Shown: positions 1-9,528, numbered from the stretch's first letter. The stretch: DNA of 44,718 bases from Candidatus Kapaibacterium sp. (GCA_026996895.1 JALWJX010000081.1:1-44718), one strand, 5' to 3'. Notes: generated from the letters alone by a model not told the origin. Translations and numbers: made by a program.

Positions 1-252
1 GCTGAGGGGATAGAGGCTGGTGAGCAGCAAGGGGTTTTTCGGTGTGATGATCCTTATCGGTTTGCTCAGGCGATACAGGATTTGTTGAGCAATCCGGAGT
101 GGGTAAAAAAGTTAGGCAAGGCGGCACGGCAACGGGTATTGGAGAAGTACACGTGGCGGACCTTAGTCCAGCAAATGGCTGATGCTTATCAGCGATATCT
201 GAAGCATACTTCTACCGCTGGGGCACCACGAGTTCACTGGACAGAGAGCTGA
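1..252 (+). CDS. Glycosyltransferase family 4 (GT-B), C-terminal fragment
   Basis: Reading frame 1 is open from the window edge to TGA at 250-252, giving the last 83 residues of a protein that starts outside the window. The fragment reads like the end of a GT-B (GT4/group 1) glycosyltransferase. It has an AEGIEAGEQQGVF segment typical of the nucleotide-sugar lobe, then a D-DP--FA-AI--LL---E---LG--AR-RV-EKYTW helical segment, which is the usual C-terminal helix swapping back to the N-terminal lobe. Its acceptor is unknown; extracellular polysaccharide or lipid glycosylation is the usual role. Only the family is supported, because the catalytic E-x7-E region lies upstream. Confidence 0.75.
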   Translation, partial: AEGIEAGEQQGVFRCDDPYRFAQAIQDLLSNPEWVKKLGKAARQRVLEKYTWRTLVQQMADAYQRYLKHTSTAGAPRVHWTES

Positions 253-489
253 CTATACTCTGTCGTTAGGCGACTCAACTACCGTTGGCTTTTATACTCA
301 TTAGCAGAACTTTGCAATGCTCATTATCGCTGGTTGTCCTCAAAAAAATCCAAGCAAGCTCCTAGAAGCGGCGTAATGGAACCTTAGTTGTGTTGTTTTC
401 CGGATTCCACTTTCCTTATAATAGATTTTTGGTAAATTAGCGCCCTTTAGAACATAAGCTTTAAACCAAAGAAAGAGGGAGAACATCTT
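253..489 (+). promoter_or_regulatory. Intergenic region with candidate -10 elements for the Mo-oxidoreductase gene
   Basis: This 237-bp gap has no convincing gene and no strong terminator. It holds two possible -10 elements: TATAAT at 417-422 and TAAATTAG at 433-440, the latter close to the Bacteroidota -7 consensus TAnnTTTG. No matching -33 TTTG is well placed. A purine-rich ribosome binding site (AGAGGGAGA, about 474-482) precedes the ATG at 490. Which element is used cannot be told from sequence. Confidence 0.3.
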
Positions 490-2661
490 ATGAGCGTTTG
501 GCAACGCCGTTTTCAGTCCTTTGGGGAAGTTTTTCGGGCAATGTGGCGCAACAAAGCGAGGCTGCCCTACGCATTCCGTATTTTGCAGGACGGCACGTGT
601 GATGGCTGTGCCCTTGGAACGTATGGGATGAAAGACTGGACGATGGATGGTATCCATCTCTGCTGGATCCGGTTACGCCTGCTGGAGTACAACACGATGT
701 CTCCTTTTCGCCCATCGGATTTGCCGGATCTGGAAACCCTGCGTACGCTCAGCGAGCCACAGCTTCGACAGCTTGGACGCATTCCTCTCCCGCTGGTATG
801 GCAACCGGGAGATAAACAGTTGCACCCAGTTTCGTGGTCTGAGGCAATTCAAACCATTGCGGAGAAAATTGGCGCTACCGATCCCCGGCGGATTGCTTTT
901 TACCTCGTTTCCCGCGGCACTCCGAACGAGACATACTACGTAGCGCAAAAGGTTGCCCGTTATCTCGGTACGAATAACATCGACAATTCTGCCCGGATCT
1001 GTCACGCCCCCAGCACTACGGCGCTCAAGCAGAGTCTGGGTTATGCGGCAACAACGTGTAGTTACAAAGACTTTTTTGATGCTGAATGGATCGTTTTTGT
1101 CGGTAGCAATGTGGCAAATAATCAGCCGGTGGTGATGAAGTATTTGCACATTGCGAAGAAAAAGGGGGTAAAGGTAGCTGTTGTTAATCCTTTCCTGGAA
1201 CCGGGAATGGAGCGATACTGGGTTCCTTCATCAGTTGATTCGGCAATATTCGGCACGCGGATTGCTGATGAATTTTTCCAGATCAAGCCCGGTGGGGACA
1301 TCGCCTTTTTCCACGGCGTGCTGAAATGGCTCATTGACATAGGTGGCGTAAAGCAGGATATCATTGAACGCTATACAGTTGGTTGGGAAGAACTACGAGC
1401 GCTTATAGAACAGCTTTCGTGGGAAGCGATTGAACGGCATTCGGGTTTATCGCGGACACGGATTCGGGACTTTGCGGAGTTCTACGCCCGGAGTGAGCGC
1501 GTCATCTTTGTCTGGTCGATGGGGATTACGATGCACGAATTCGGTGTGCAAAATGTTCGTGCCATTGCAAATGTTGCTTTAGCACGAGGAATGGTGGGAA
1601 AACCGGGTACGGGACTGATGGCGATTCGAGGACATTCGGGCGTGCAGGGAGGAGCAGAAATGGGGGCAGTTCCAACTCACTTTCCGGGTGGCGTGCCCAT
1701 TGCAACAGAGACCGCTGAACGCTTTGCCAGCCAGTGGGGATTTGCTGTGCCGGATTGGCGAGGACAGTTTATTGTGGATACCATTGACGCTGCTGCCAAC
1801 GGCGAAATCGACGTGTTGTATGCTGCCGGCAGCAATCTGTTTGCCGTCCTGCCAGATTCTCTCTATGTTCGAGATGCGCTGGCAAAAATTCCTTTGCGAA
1901 TTCATCACGATATCGTGCTCAATCCTCAGATGTTTGTCGATGCACAGGAAATGGTGCTGATTCTTCCTGCAACGACACGATACGAAATGGCAGGAGGCAA
2001 TACGGAAACCTCAACGGAACGTCGCGTTATTTTTAACCCGGAAATTCCGGGTCCACGGGTGCCCGAAGCACGGGACGAATGGCGGGTACTGATCGAAATT
2101 GCACAGCAGGTCAAACCGGACGATGCGGAAAAGATTGCCTTTGACTCCACGCAGGCTATTCGGGAGGAGATTGCCCGCGTCATCCCATTGTACGATGGAA
2201 TTCAGCATCTTCGGAAAAAGGGAGATTCCTTTCAATGGGGTGGAGAGCGCCTGTGCGAGAACTATCAATTCGGAACACCCGATGGCAAAGCCCGCTTTGC
2301 CGCTATTGAGCTTCCAGATAACACCGTTCCGCCTGGCAAGTTCCGATTGACAACCCGCCGGGGAAAACAGTTTAACAGCATCATTTTTGACAACATCGAT
2401 ACGTTGACGGGAACCGATCGACACACCATTCTGATGAATCCAGCCGACATAAAAGAACTGGGATTACGGGACGGGGATCGAATTCGATTGCGTTCCGCCA
2501 CCGGTGAGCTTACAGGAATACTGCGATCGGGCAACGTGTATCCACAGACAGTGGTCGCCTTTTGGCCCGAAGCCAACGTCCTTATCCAGCGGGGCAAGAC
2601 AGATCCACAATGCGGCATTCCAGCCTATCGGGATACCATCGTTGAAGTCCTGCGAGCATAG
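490..2661 (+). CDS. YdeP-like molybdopterin oxidoreductase (FdhF/DMSO reductase superfamily)
   Basis: This 723-residue protein matches the single-subunit 'oxidoreductase alpha (molybdopterin) subunit' family that includes E. coli YdeP. It should bind bis-MGD and act on a small substrate. Formate is plausible because FdhD follows, but the substrate is not established for the family. Near the N-terminus is the family block CDGCALG (C37, C40) followed by DW-MDG-HLC (C58), in place of a full four-cysteine 4Fe-4S motif. ARICHAPS puts C171 (TGT at 1000-1002) where formate dehydrogenases have the Sec/Cys ligand of Mo. The C-terminal half carries the MGD-binding Mopterin and molydop-binding beta-barrel (about 610-723). 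The AGAGGGAGA ribosome binding site supports the ATG at 490. There is no signal peptide, so it is cytoplasmic. No electron-transfer or membrane subunit gene is next to it. Confidence 0.88.
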   Translation: MSVWQRRFQSFGEVFRAMWRNKARLPYAFRILQDGTCDGCALGTYGMKDWTMDGIHLCWIRLRLLEYNTMSPFRPSDLPDLETLRTLSEPQLRQLGRIPLPLVWQPGDKQLHPVSWSEAIQTIAEKIGATDPRRIAFYLVSRGTPNETYYVAQKVARYLGTNNIDNSARICHAPSTTALKQSLGYAATTCSYKDFFDAEWIVFVGSNVANNQPVVMKYLHIAKKKGVKVAVVNPFLEPGMERYWVPSSVDSAIFGTRIADEFFQIKPGGDIAFFHGVLKWLIDIGGVKQDIIERYTVGWEELRALIEQLSWEAIERHSGLSRTRIRDFAEFYARSERVIFVWSMGITMHEFGVQNVRAIANVALARGMVGKPGTGLMAIRGHSGVQGGAEMGAVPTHFPGGVPIATETAERFASQWGFAVPDWRGQFIVDTIDAAANGEIDVLYAAGSNLFAVLPDSLYVRDALAKIPLRIHHDIVLNPQMFVDAQEMVLILPATTRYEMAGGNTETSTERRVIFNPEIPGPRVPEARDEWRVLIEIAQQVKPDDAEKIAFDSTQAIREEIARVIPLYDGIQHLRKKGDSFQWGGERLCENYQFGTPDGKARFAAIELPDNTVPPGKFRLTTRRGKQFNSIIFDNIDTLTGTDRHTILMNPADIKELGLRDGDRIRLRSATGELTGILRSGNVYPQTVVAFWPEANVLIQRGKTDPQCGIPAYRDTIVEVLRA

Positions 2662-2675
2662 AGTACCCAGAAGCA

Positions 2676-3521
2676 ATGCAGCGGCAACCAGTCATATCCG
2701 TTCGCAAAGTTGCGGTATCGGAGCAAGCAGTGGAGGAAGAAGACGATCGGATTGCCGTTGAGGAGCCGCTGGAGATTCAGGTCCGATCCGGACAGCACCA
2801 CCGATCGCTGGGCATTACGATGCGCACGCCCGGCAATGATGCTGAGCTCAGCTTAGGTCTGCTGTATTCAGAAGGACTGATTGCAGCGAGATCAGATGTC
2901 CGTGGCGTTACACAGATTGAACCGAATCTGGTCGTTGTGGAACTTTCGAATGCCATCCCGGAACAACCGTGGCGAGCGACACAGTACCGTTCTACTGCCT
3001 GCGGCATTTGTGGCGGCGACGTTATTGACCGGGTGTTTCGATCGGTTCGTCATCAGTTACCTTCCATCCTCCTGACGCCCGATGTTGTCCGCACTGCTGT
3101 TGCCGCCGCAGCCCATCATCAACCACTGTTTCAATCGACGGGGGGAACGCATGCAGCATCCCTGTTCACGGCGCAAGCACAGCATATTGCTACCTTTGAG
3201 GATGTTGGGCGGCACAACGCTGTTGATAAATTGATCGGCTTTATGTTCCAGCAGGGAAATATTCCCAACACAGAACCATTGCTCTTAGTATTGAGTGGTC
3301 GTGCAGGATTCGAGCTGATCCATAAAGCTGTTCGAGCAGGCATTTCCGCTGTCTGCGCTGTTGGTGCTCCTTCTTCACTGGCAGTTCATCTGGCACGTGA
3401 AGCCGGGCTACTGCTTATAGCTTTTTGTCGCCGCAACCGGTTCAGCATTTACGCTGGTGGGAAACACTGCCGTGTTCGGGAGCGGAATTCGGAAAAGAAA
3501 GATGAAGAAGGCTTTTTGTAG
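2676..3521 (+). CDS. fdhD: FdhD, formate dehydrogenase accessory sulfurtransferase
   Basis: This 281-residue protein is FdhD, which passes sulfur from a cysteine desulfurase to the molybdenum cofactor so that formate dehydrogenase-type enzymes are sulfurated and active. Seen directly are the TACGICGG block with the C-x2-C pair (C109, C112) known to be needed for sulfur transfer, the GGTHAA segment, EDVGRHNAVDK, and the LSGR-G-E-I-KA---G motif of the nucleotide-binding core. Length is normal (E. coli 277). It starts 14 nt after the Mo-oxidoreductase stop and is surely co-transcribed, which suggests the upstream enzyme is its client. The C-terminus ends in a short charged tail (NSEKKDEEG). Confidence 0.95.
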   Translation: MQRQPVISVRKVAVSEQAVEEEDDRIAVEEPLEIQVRSGQHHRSLGITMRTPGNDAELSLGLLYSEGLIAARSDVRGVTQIEPNLVVVELSNAIPEQPWRATQYRSTACGICGGDVIDRVFRSVRHQLPSILLTPDVVRTAVAAAAHHQPLFQSTGGTHAASLFTAQAQHIATFEDVGRHNAVDKLIGFMFQQGNIPNTEPLLLVLSGRAGFELIHKAVRAGISAVCAVGAPSSLAVHLAREAGLLLIAFCRRNRFSIYAGGKHCRVRERNSEKKDEEGFL

Positions 3522-3600
3522 TGTTGGGTGCTTATTTCCGCAAAGTTTTGTAAATTATTTTAAGTTTTGCAGGCAAACGGAAGCAAAAGAGGGCGTGTGA
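3522..3600 (+). promoter_or_regulatory. Candidate promoter of the Cox-like cluster
   Basis: This short AT-rich gap follows fdhD and precedes the coxG-like gene. It contains TAAATTAT at 3551-3558 and TAAGTTTT at 3561-3568, both one or two bases off the TAnnTTTG -7 element. TTGG at 3524-3527 could serve as a -33 element for the first with a 23-nt spacer. No terminator hairpin was seen, so read-through from fdhD is also possible. Confidence 0.3.
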
Positions 3601-4074
3601 ATGAGGATAACGGGGACGAAACTTCTTCCCGCCAGTCCAGCAAAAGTGTGGCAAATTCTTCACGATCCTTCCGTACTCGCCCAGGCAACTCCCGGTATTC
3701 AACGCCTTACTCCCATTGAGAGTGAGAATGGACAGAAGTATGAGGCGGAATATGCGGTCAAAATTGGTCCATTGAGTGGTAAGTTTACGGGGACGGTCGA
3801 AGTACTGGATGTCGAGCCGCCCAAAGCAATGGAACTGCGAATGAAAGTGCGGAGCAGCATCGGGAATGTGAATGCCACGGCGCGGATTGAGTTATCGGCA
3901 ACCGGCGAGAATGCAACAGAGGTCCGTTATGAAGGCAGTGCGCAGTTAGGGGGGATGTTGATGTCCGTAGGGCAGCGATTTGCTTTGCCGACTGCTAAAA
4001 AGATGATCGACGAATTCTTTGACAACCTGGCAAATGTGATAAAGGCAGAAAACACAGATCGTTCAACAAAGTAG
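3601..4074 (+). CDS. CoxG-like SRPBCC protein
   Basis: This 157-residue protein is of the CO dehydrogenase subunit G (CoxG) family, an SRPBCC/START-like hydrophobic-pocket fold. The start G-K-LP-SP--VW--L-DP-VL----PG is the classic first strand and helix of the family. KIGPLSGKFTGTVEV and the final helix with VGQRFALPTAKKMIDEFF also fit. In Oligotropha CoxG is linked to membrane anchoring of the enzyme, and actinobacterial CoxG has been proposed to deliver menaquinone. Here it is the first gene of the cluster and the small Fe-S subunit starts 9 nt after its stop. No transmembrane segment is present. Confidence 0.85.
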   Translation: MRITGTKLLPASPAKVWQILHDPSVLAQATPGIQRLTPIESENGQKYEAEYAVKIGPLSGKFTGTVEVLDVEPPKAMELRMKVRSSIGNVNATARIELSATGENATEVRYEGSAQLGGMLMSVGQRFALPTAKKMIDEFFDNLANVIKAENTDRSTK

Positions 4075-4083
4075 GAGCTGAGA

Positions 4084-4554
4084 ATGGGAGTTCCAATCAA
4101 GGTAACGGTTAATGGTAGGCAGTATGAAGCGGAGGTTGATCCGCGAATGCTGCTGGTCCATTTTCTGCGTGATGTTCTGGATCTTACCGGGACACACGTT
4201 GGGTGTGACACCAGCAGTTGTGGTGCGTGTACGGTCATCCTGAACGGAAAAGCGGTAAAATCCTGCACCCTTTTAGCGGTTCAGGCAGATGGTGCCGAGA
4301 TTCTTACGGTCGAAGGGCTGGAGCAGAATGGTAAGCTCCATCCAATTCAGGAAGGGTTTCGTGAGGAACACGGACTGCAATGCGGTTTCTGTACGCCCGG
4401 AATGATTATGACCGCTTACGACCTGCTACAGCGCAATCCCAATCCTTCGGAGGCAGAGATCCGTCACGCGCTGGAGGGAAATTTCTGCCGATGCACTGGC
4501 TATCAAAATATCGTAAAAGCCATTCAGTATGCAGCCGCGAAAATGAGCAGTTAA
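4084..4554 (+). CDS. CoxS/CutS-like [2Fe-2S] small subunit
   Basis: This 156-residue small subunit of a xanthine oxidase/CO dehydrogenase-family hydroxylase carries two [2Fe-2S] clusters. The N-terminal plant-ferredoxin domain has C41-x4-C46-x2-C49 and C61. The C-terminal helical domain has C100-x2-C103 and C135-x-C137 (the GFCTPG and CRCTGY motifs). All eight ligands are present and length is standard. It passes electrons from the Mo site in the large subunit to FAD in the medium subunit. The good AGGAGCTGAGA Shine-Dalgarno region sits just before ATG 4084. It is the second gene of the four-gene cluster. Confidence 0.95.
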   Translation: MGVPIKVTVNGRQYEAEVDPRMLLVHFLRDVLDLTGTHVGCDTSSCGACTVILNGKAVKSCTLLAVQADGAEILTVEGLEQNGKLHPIQEGFREEHGLQCGFCTPGMIMTAYDLLQRNPNPSEAEIRHALEGNFCRCTGYQNIVKAIQYAAAKMSS

Positions 4555-4574
4555 AATAAACGAGGAGTAAAGCG

Positions 4575-6953
4575 ATGACAACCTATGTGGGAAAACCCGT
4601 TCGGCGAGTTGAGGATCATCGGTTTATTACTGGCCGCGGACGCTACGTGGATGATATCAAACTGCCGGGGATGGTGTACGCTTATATTGTTCGCAGTCCA
4701 TACGCTCACGCCAAGATTTTGTCCATTGATACCAGCCAGGCCAGCACAGCTCCCGGTGTTATTGCGGTTCTCACAGGGAAAGATCTGGAAGCAGACGGGA
4801 TTGGTGGCTTACCCTGTGGCTGGCAGGTGAATTTCCGGGACGGAACGCAGATGAAAGAGCCCAGGCATCCGGTGATTGCTGTGGACAAGGTGCGACACGT
4901 TGGCGAACCCGTGGCGGTGATTATTGCTGAGACTCGCGAGCAGGCAAAAGATGCCGCCGAACTATTGACGATTGAGTATGAAGAACTCCCTGCTGTGGTG
5001 GATCCCCAGAAGGCGGTAGAAGATGGTGCTCCCTTGGTGCACGATGATGCGCCACGGAACTTAGCCTTTGACTGGGAAATTGGGGACAAGGCGAAGACGG
5101 AAGCAGCTTTTCAGGAAGCAGATCGAATTGTGGAATTAGAGCTGGAAAATCAGCGGTTGGTTCCCAATGCGATCGAGCCGCGGGCAGCGATTGGAGATTA
5201 TAATCCGGGAACAGATCATACGACCCTCTACACAACTTCCCAGAATCCACACTTGATTCGACTGCTGCTGTGTGCTTTCGTGATGGGATTGCCGGAGCAT
5301 AAAGTTCGGGTTGTCTCTCCGGATGTTGGTGGTGGCTTTGGCAGCAAAATTTTCCACTACAATGAAGAGGTTATCGTGACCTGGGCAGCGCGCAAGCTCA
5401 AGCGACCGGTCAAATGGACTGCTGAGCGAAGTGAGAGCTTCCTTTCAGATCGGCACGGTCGGGATCATCGAACAAAAGTGCAGCTGGCGCTGAAAAACGA
5501 CGGAACGTTTCTTGGTCTTAAAGTCCGAACCTATGCAAATCTTGGGGCGTATTTGTCGACCTTTGCGCCGGCTATTCCCACCTATCTGTATGGTACACTG
5601 TTGCAGGGTGTTTACACAACACCGGCGATTTATTGCGAAGTTTACGGGGTGTTTACCCATACTGTCCCGGTTGACGCATACCGTGGCGCTGGTCGTCCCG
5701 AAGCTACTTATTTGCTGGAACGCATCGTTGATTTAGCAGCTCGGGAGCTCAATATGGATCCTGCGGACATTCGCAAGAAGAATTTTATTCCGCCCTTTGA
5801 TGGAATTGAACAGCCGGGGTATCAAACGCAGGTTGCTTTGCAGTATGACAGTGGCAATTATGAAGCGGCACTGAATCGGCTGCTGGAAATGGCAAATTAC
5901 TCGGAGTGGCGGCGTAAGCAGCAGGAGCTTCGTTCCCAGGGACGATATATTGGGCTGGGATTGGCGACATATATTGAGGCGTGTGGTATTGCTCCCTCTG
6001 CTGTTGTCGGAGCATTGGGAGCACGGGCAGGACTGTATGATAGCGCTACGGTGCGAGTGCATCCGACAGGAAAGGTCTCTGTATACGTTGGGGTCCACGC
6101 TCACGGGCAGGGGCACGAGACGACCTTTGCCCAGATCGTAGCCGATAAGTTGGGTATTGCACTGGAGGATGTCGAAATTGTACACGGGGACACAGCAGAA
6201 ATTCCCTTTGGGATGGGAACGTATGGGTCCCGAAGTCTTGCGGTCGGTGGTTCGGCTATGGTGCGAGCACTGGATAAGATTCTGGAGAAAGCGACGAAAA
6301 TTGCTGCCCACTTGCTGGAAGCACCCGAAAGTGATCTGGAGTTTCGTGAAGGAAGGTGGTACGTGAAAGGCACGGAAAAATCCATTTCCTTCCCGGAAGT
6401 TGCGCTCGCTGCCTATGTTCCGCATAATTATCCTCCAGATCTGGAACCGGGACTGGAAGCGGAAAGTTTCTACGATCCCAAAAACTTTACCTTTCCCTTT
6501 GGTGCACACTTAGCGATAGTAGAAGTGGATCCAGAAACGGGCGAGGTAAAGCTGCTGGATTATTATGCCGTCGATGATTTCGGGAACATCGTGAATCCGC
6601 TGGTTGTCGAAGGGCAGGTGCACGGTGGTATTGTCCAGGGCGTTGGACAGGCGCTGTATGAGGAAGCTCGGTATGATGAAAACGGGCAATTGCTGACAGG
6701 AACGTTTCTGGAATATGCAATGCCAAGAGCAGATGAATTCCCGATGTTTAAAGTTGATCATACGGTCACGCCGTGTCCGCACAATCCACTGGGCGCCAAA
6801 GGTGCCGGTGAAACCGGGACCATTGCAGCGACGGCTGCCGTTGCCAATGCGGTTGCAGATGCACTACAACCGTTTGGTGTGAAACACGTACCGATGCCAA
6901 TGACGCCGCAGCGGGTGTGGACCGCTATTCAAGCCAGTCAGCAAGTATCATAA
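4575..6953 (+). CDS. CoxL-like molybdenum hydroxylase large subunit, form II signature
   Basis: This 792-residue catalytic subunit of the xanthine oxidase/CO dehydrogenase family binds Mo-molybdopterin cytosine dinucleotide. The start [22 protein letters not shown] is typical of CoxL. The active-site loop reads AYRGAGR (368-374), which is the form II ('BMS'/putative) signature. True aerobic CO dehydrogenase form I enzymes have AYRCSFR with the Cu-ligating cysteine. VGGGFGSK (251-258) binds the cofactor and GAGETG contains the catalytic glutamate E746. The copper-ligand cysteine is absent, so oxidation of CO is unproven; an organic substrate such as an aldehyde, purine or N-heterocycle is as likely. 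Cytoplasmic or inner-face location is expected. Start: GAGGAG ribosome binding site before ATG 4575. Confidence 0.93.
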   Translation: MTTYVGKPVRRVEDHRFITGRGRYVDDIKLPGMVYAYIVRSPYAHAKILSIDTSQASTAPGVIAVLTGKDLEADGIGGLPCGWQVNFRDGTQMKEPRHPVIAVDKVRHVGEPVAVIIAETREQAKDAAELLTIEYEELPAVVDPQKAVEDGAPLVHDDAPRNLAFDWEIGDKAKTEAAFQEADRIVELELENQRLVPNAIEPRAAIGDYNPGTDHTTLYTTSQNPHLIRLLLCAFVMGLPEHKVRVVSPDVGGGFGSKIFHYNEEVIVTWAARKLKRPVKWTAERSESFLSDRHGRDHRTKVQLALKNDGTFLGLKVRTYANLGAYLSTFAPAIPTYLYGTLLQGVYTTPAIYCEVYGVFTHTVPVDAYRGAGRPEATYLLERIVDLAARELNMDPADIRKKNFIPPFDGIEQPGYQTQVALQYDSGNYEAALNRLLEMANYSEWRRKQQELRSQGRYIGLGLATYIEACGIAPSAVVGALGARAGLYDSATVRVHPTGKVSVYVGVHAHGQGHETTFAQIVADKLGIALEDVEIVHGDTAEIPFGMGTYGSRSLAVGGSAMVRALDKILEKATKIAAHLLEAPESDLEFREGRWYVKGTEKSISFPEVALAAYVPHNYPPDLEPGLEAESFYDPKNFTFPFGAHLAIVEVDPETGEVKLLDYYAVDDFGNIVNPLVVEGQVHGGIVQGVGQALYEEARYDENGQLLTGTFLEYAMPRADEFPMFKVDHTVTPCPHNPLGAKGAGETGTIAATAAVANAVADALQPFGVKHVPMPMTPQRVWTAIQASQQVS

Positions 6954-6970
6954 GTGGGGAGATAGAAGCA

Positions 6971-7828
6971 ATGTTTCCTGCATCCTTTGATTATCGCGTC
7001 GCTGAAAGCATCGATGAGGCTATTTCACTCTACCAGTCTGCCGATGGGGAAGCGCGATACTTAGCCGGTGGCCACAGTCTCATCCCGGCGATGAAGCTTC
7101 GTCTGGCACGTCCCAGCCGACTGATTGACATTCGGCCCATCGAGCAACTCCGGTATATCCGTGTAGGCGACGACGGCGCTGTGCACATTGGGAGCCTGAC
7201 CACGCACGCCGAGATCGCTGCCTCGAATGTGGTTGCTCAGCACGCACCGTTGTTAGCACAGGCTGCGAAAGTAATTGGCGATGTCCAGGTTCGCAATATG
7301 GGGACGATTGGCGGAAGTCTGGCACACAACGATCCGGGTGCAGATTATCCAGCCGCCGTTTTGGCTTTAGAGGCAACGATTACGGTGCAGGGTCCGAACG
7401 GAACACGGCACATTGCAGCAACGGATTTCTTGAAAGATATGTACGAAACAGCCTTAGAACCGGGTGAAATTATCGTGGATGTTGCTGTGCCTTCTTATTC
7501 GGGCTGGAAAAGCACGTACGTCAAATTCTTCCATCCGGCATCTCGCTATGCAGTTGTCGGTGTTGCCATTCTGGCAAACGCCGTTGGCAATCAGGTGCAG
7601 GATATCCGGATTGCTTACAATGGCGTTGCCAGTTGTGCCTTTCGGGATACGGCTGCGGAAAACGCGCTGAAGGGGAAGGCTGCTACAGATGCAACGATCG
7701 CTGAGGCAGCAAATGCTGCATTAAATGGGGTCGATGTTTTATCCGATCATTTTGCCTCTGCCGAATTTCGGAAGCATATCGGTCGTGTCTATTTGAAGCG
7801 AGCACTGCAAGAACTTTTTGCAGGATAA
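6971..7828 (+). CDS. CoxM-like FAD-binding medium subunit
   Basis: This 285-residue FAD-binding subunit is of the CO dehydrogenase/xanthine dehydrogenase family. The two FAD motifs are present: AGGHSLIPAMKLRLA beginning at residue 32 and TIGGSLAHNDPGADYPA beginning at 112, followed by the C-terminal CO_deh_flav_C domain with RYAVVGVAI. It takes electrons from the 2Fe-2S subunit and hands them to the acceptor, probably quinone. An in-frame ATG exists at 6917 inside the large-subunit gene. I chose 6971 because the family starts with MFPA-FDY and because GGGGAG lies 10 nt upstream. No coxDEF or xdhC-type maturation gene follows in the window, so Mo-site maturation must be encoded elsewhere or is not needed. 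Confidence 0.92.
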   Translation: MFPASFDYRVAESIDEAISLYQSADGEARYLAGGHSLIPAMKLRLARPSRLIDIRPIEQLRYIRVGDDGAVHIGSLTTHAEIAASNVVAQHAPLLAQAAKVIGDVQVRNMGTIGGSLAHNDPGADYPAAVLALEATITVQGPNGTRHIAATDFLKDMYETALEPGEIIVDVAVPSYSGWKSTYVKFFHPASRYAVVGVAILANAVGNQVQDIRIAYNGVASCAFRDTAAENALKGKAATDATIAEAANAALNGVDVLSDHFASAEFRKHIGRVYLKRALQELFAG

Positions 7829-7871
7829 GGGGCGCTTGGAATAGGGAAGGGAATTCCGGCATCGGGCAGGG

Positions 7872-8573
7872 GTGTCGGGATTCCCTCCTGTTATGATGTC
7901 GATGATGGAATTTCCCCAGCCTGCGACGATACAGGAAGCCATTGCTATTCAGCAGCAGTTGCGGCAGCAGGTTCGGATCTATAACGACTTTACGACCCTT
8001 CTGCGTATCGGGGCAGTGGATGTAAGTTGCAGCAAGAAAACAAACCGTGCGTATGCAACATACGCCATTTTTCGCCTGCCCGCTTTAACCCTTGAGGCTG
8101 TCTATCGCCATTCGGCTGAGGTAACATTTCCGTATGTGCCGGGACTTTTGTCATTCCGAGAAATTCCCGTTTTACTTCCCATTTTTCAACACGGAACTCC
8201 GCTGCCAGATTTGCTGCTGGTCGATGGGCAGGGCATTGCCCATCCTCGATTCTTCGGCATCGCTGCCCACCTGGGCATTGTACTGGATGTACCCGCCATT
8301 GGATGTGCGAAAAGCCGATTGGTTGGTGTCCATAAGCCAGTTGGTGTCGTTCGAGGAAGTTATCAGTGGCTTTTTTACAAACGACGGATTGTCGGAGCCG
8401 TGCTTCGCAGTCGTACGAAAGTGCGCCCGTTGTATATTTCGCCGGGACATCGAGTGTCCATTCCCACCGCTGTCCAGTTGGTCCAGCGATGGATCAGTCG
8501 AACCCGATTACCTGATCCAATCCGATTTGTGGATCAGCAAACCAGGAACTATCGGCAGCAGTTAGAAGCATAG
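7872..8573 (+). CDS. nfi: Endonuclease V (deoxyinosine 3'-endonuclease)
   Basis: This protein of about 233 residues is endonuclease V, which nicks DNA (or RNA) one nucleotide 3' of inosine. Active-site acids are in the expected order and spacing: D50 in the AVDVS strand, E97 in PYVPGLLSFRE and D118 in LLLVDGQGIAHPR. The 47 and 21 residue intervals match the Thermotoga enzyme almost exactly. The wedge motif PYVPG is present. The start is uncertain: GTG at 7872 or ATG at 7893, 7896, 7902 or 7905. Starting at 7893 would place the first Asp at 43 as in T. maritima. No clear ribosome binding site decides this. It stands alone between the Cox-like cluster and the SPFH pair. Confidence 0.92.
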   Translation: MSGFPPVMMSMMEFPQPATIQEAIAIQQQLRQQVRIYNDFTTLLRIGAVDVSCSKKTNRAYATYAIFRLPALTLEAVYRHSAEVTFPYVPGLLSFREIPVLLPIFQHGTPLPDLLLVDGQGIAHPRFFGIAAHLGIVLDVPAIGCAKSRLVGVHKPVGVVRGSYQWLFYKRRIVGAVLRSRTKVRPLYISPGHRVSIPTAVQLVQRWISRTRLPDPIRFVDQQTRNYRQQLEA

Positions 8574-8663
8574 CCGGTATCTGGAGATTGCTTTTTGTGG
8601 AACTTTTTTCCGGGAAATTCGTATATTGGGCGAAGGTTGGCAGAATAAAGGGACATCAATACG

Positions 8664-9524
8664 ATGGTAGAAATCCTGGGATTGGTACTTGTTCTGGCAG
8701 TGGTCGTCATCCTGAGTCGTGGCATTCGGATCGTCCCGCAGGGGAGTGAGTGGATTGTAGAGCGATTGGGAAAATTCCACAAAGTCTTGAAGCCTGGGTT
8801 TCATATCATTATCCCGATTGTAGACCGGGTGGCGTATAAAGTGCCGACCAAGGAACTGATCTTAGACATTCCATCGCAGGAGGTAATTACGAAGGACAAC
8901 GCAGTTGTGCGGACGAATGCCGTCGTATTTGTCAAAGTAACCGATCCAATCAAAGCGGTGTACAATATCGAGAATTTCCGGGCGGCGGCTGCCAATTTAA
9001 CGATGACGACACTGCGGGCGGTCATTGGCGAAATGAATCTGGATGAGGCACTGTATTCTCGCGAACGGATTAAAGGGGAAATCAAGCGACGCATTTCCGA
9101 TGAGTTTGCCACGTGGGGGATGACGCTGAACACAGTGGAAATTCAGGATATTCTGCCATCGGATGCATTGCAACGGGCAATGGATCAGCAAGCAGCGGCA
9201 GAACGGCAGCGGAAAGCACTGGTAATTAAGGCAGAAGGAGAAAAGGAGGCTCACCGGTTGAAAGCAGAAGGGGAAATGCTGGCAGCAGAGCGGCAGGCGA
9301 AAGCCCAGATTGAGCTGGCAAAAGCCAGTAAGGAAGCCATTGAGCTGGTCGCAGCAGCGATTCAGAATAGGGGTACTGAACCGGTGGTGTACTTACTGGG
9401 ACAGAAATACATCGAAACGTTGACAGAGCTGACAAAGAGTTCCAACGGGAAGTTTATCCTTCTGCCAGCAGATATTATGGCAACTGTGCAGCGATTATTT
9501 GGTAGCACTCAACAGAAGTCTTAA
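8664..9524 (+). CDS. SPFH/band 7 membrane protein (stomatin/paraslipin-like)
   Basis: This 286-residue protein has one N-terminal transmembrane helix (about residues 4-20) and a band 7 domain starting IVPQGSEWIVERLGKFHKVL-PGFH. A long charged helical region rich in Ala, Glu, Lys and Arg (about 170-235, the QAAAERQRKAL-KAEGEKEA type) forms the coiled coil for oligomerisation. The family includes QmcA/YbbK and stomatins, which assemble into large rings or cages and organise membrane microdomains or guard proteases. An NfeD partner starts 4 nt after this gene, the standard stomatin-operon pairing but with the SPFH gene first. A TATATTGG element at 8622-8629 may be its -10. Confidence 0.93.
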   Translation: MVEILGLVLVLAVVVILSRGIRIVPQGSEWIVERLGKFHKVLKPGFHIIIPIVDRVAYKVPTKELILDIPSQEVITKDNAVVRTNAVVFVKVTDPIKAVYNIENFRAAAANLTMTTLRAVIGEMNLDEALYSRERIKGEIKRRISDEFATWGMTLNTVEIQDILPSDALQRAMDQQAAAERQRKALVIKAEGEKEAHRLKAEGEMLAAERQAKAQIELAKASKEAIELVAAAIQNRGTEPVVYLLGQKYIETLTELTKSSNGKFILLPADIMATVQRLFGSTQQKS

Positions 9525-9528
9525 AACA

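Noticed and set aside
4575-6953. Naming the cluster as true CO dehydrogenase (coxL)
   Set aside because: The active-site loop is AYRGAGR, not AYRCSFR, so the Cu ligand is missing and CO oxidation is not supported by sequence.
6917-7828. Early start of the FAD subunit at 6917
   Set aside because: It lies inside the large-subunit gene; the ribosome binding site and family start support 6971.
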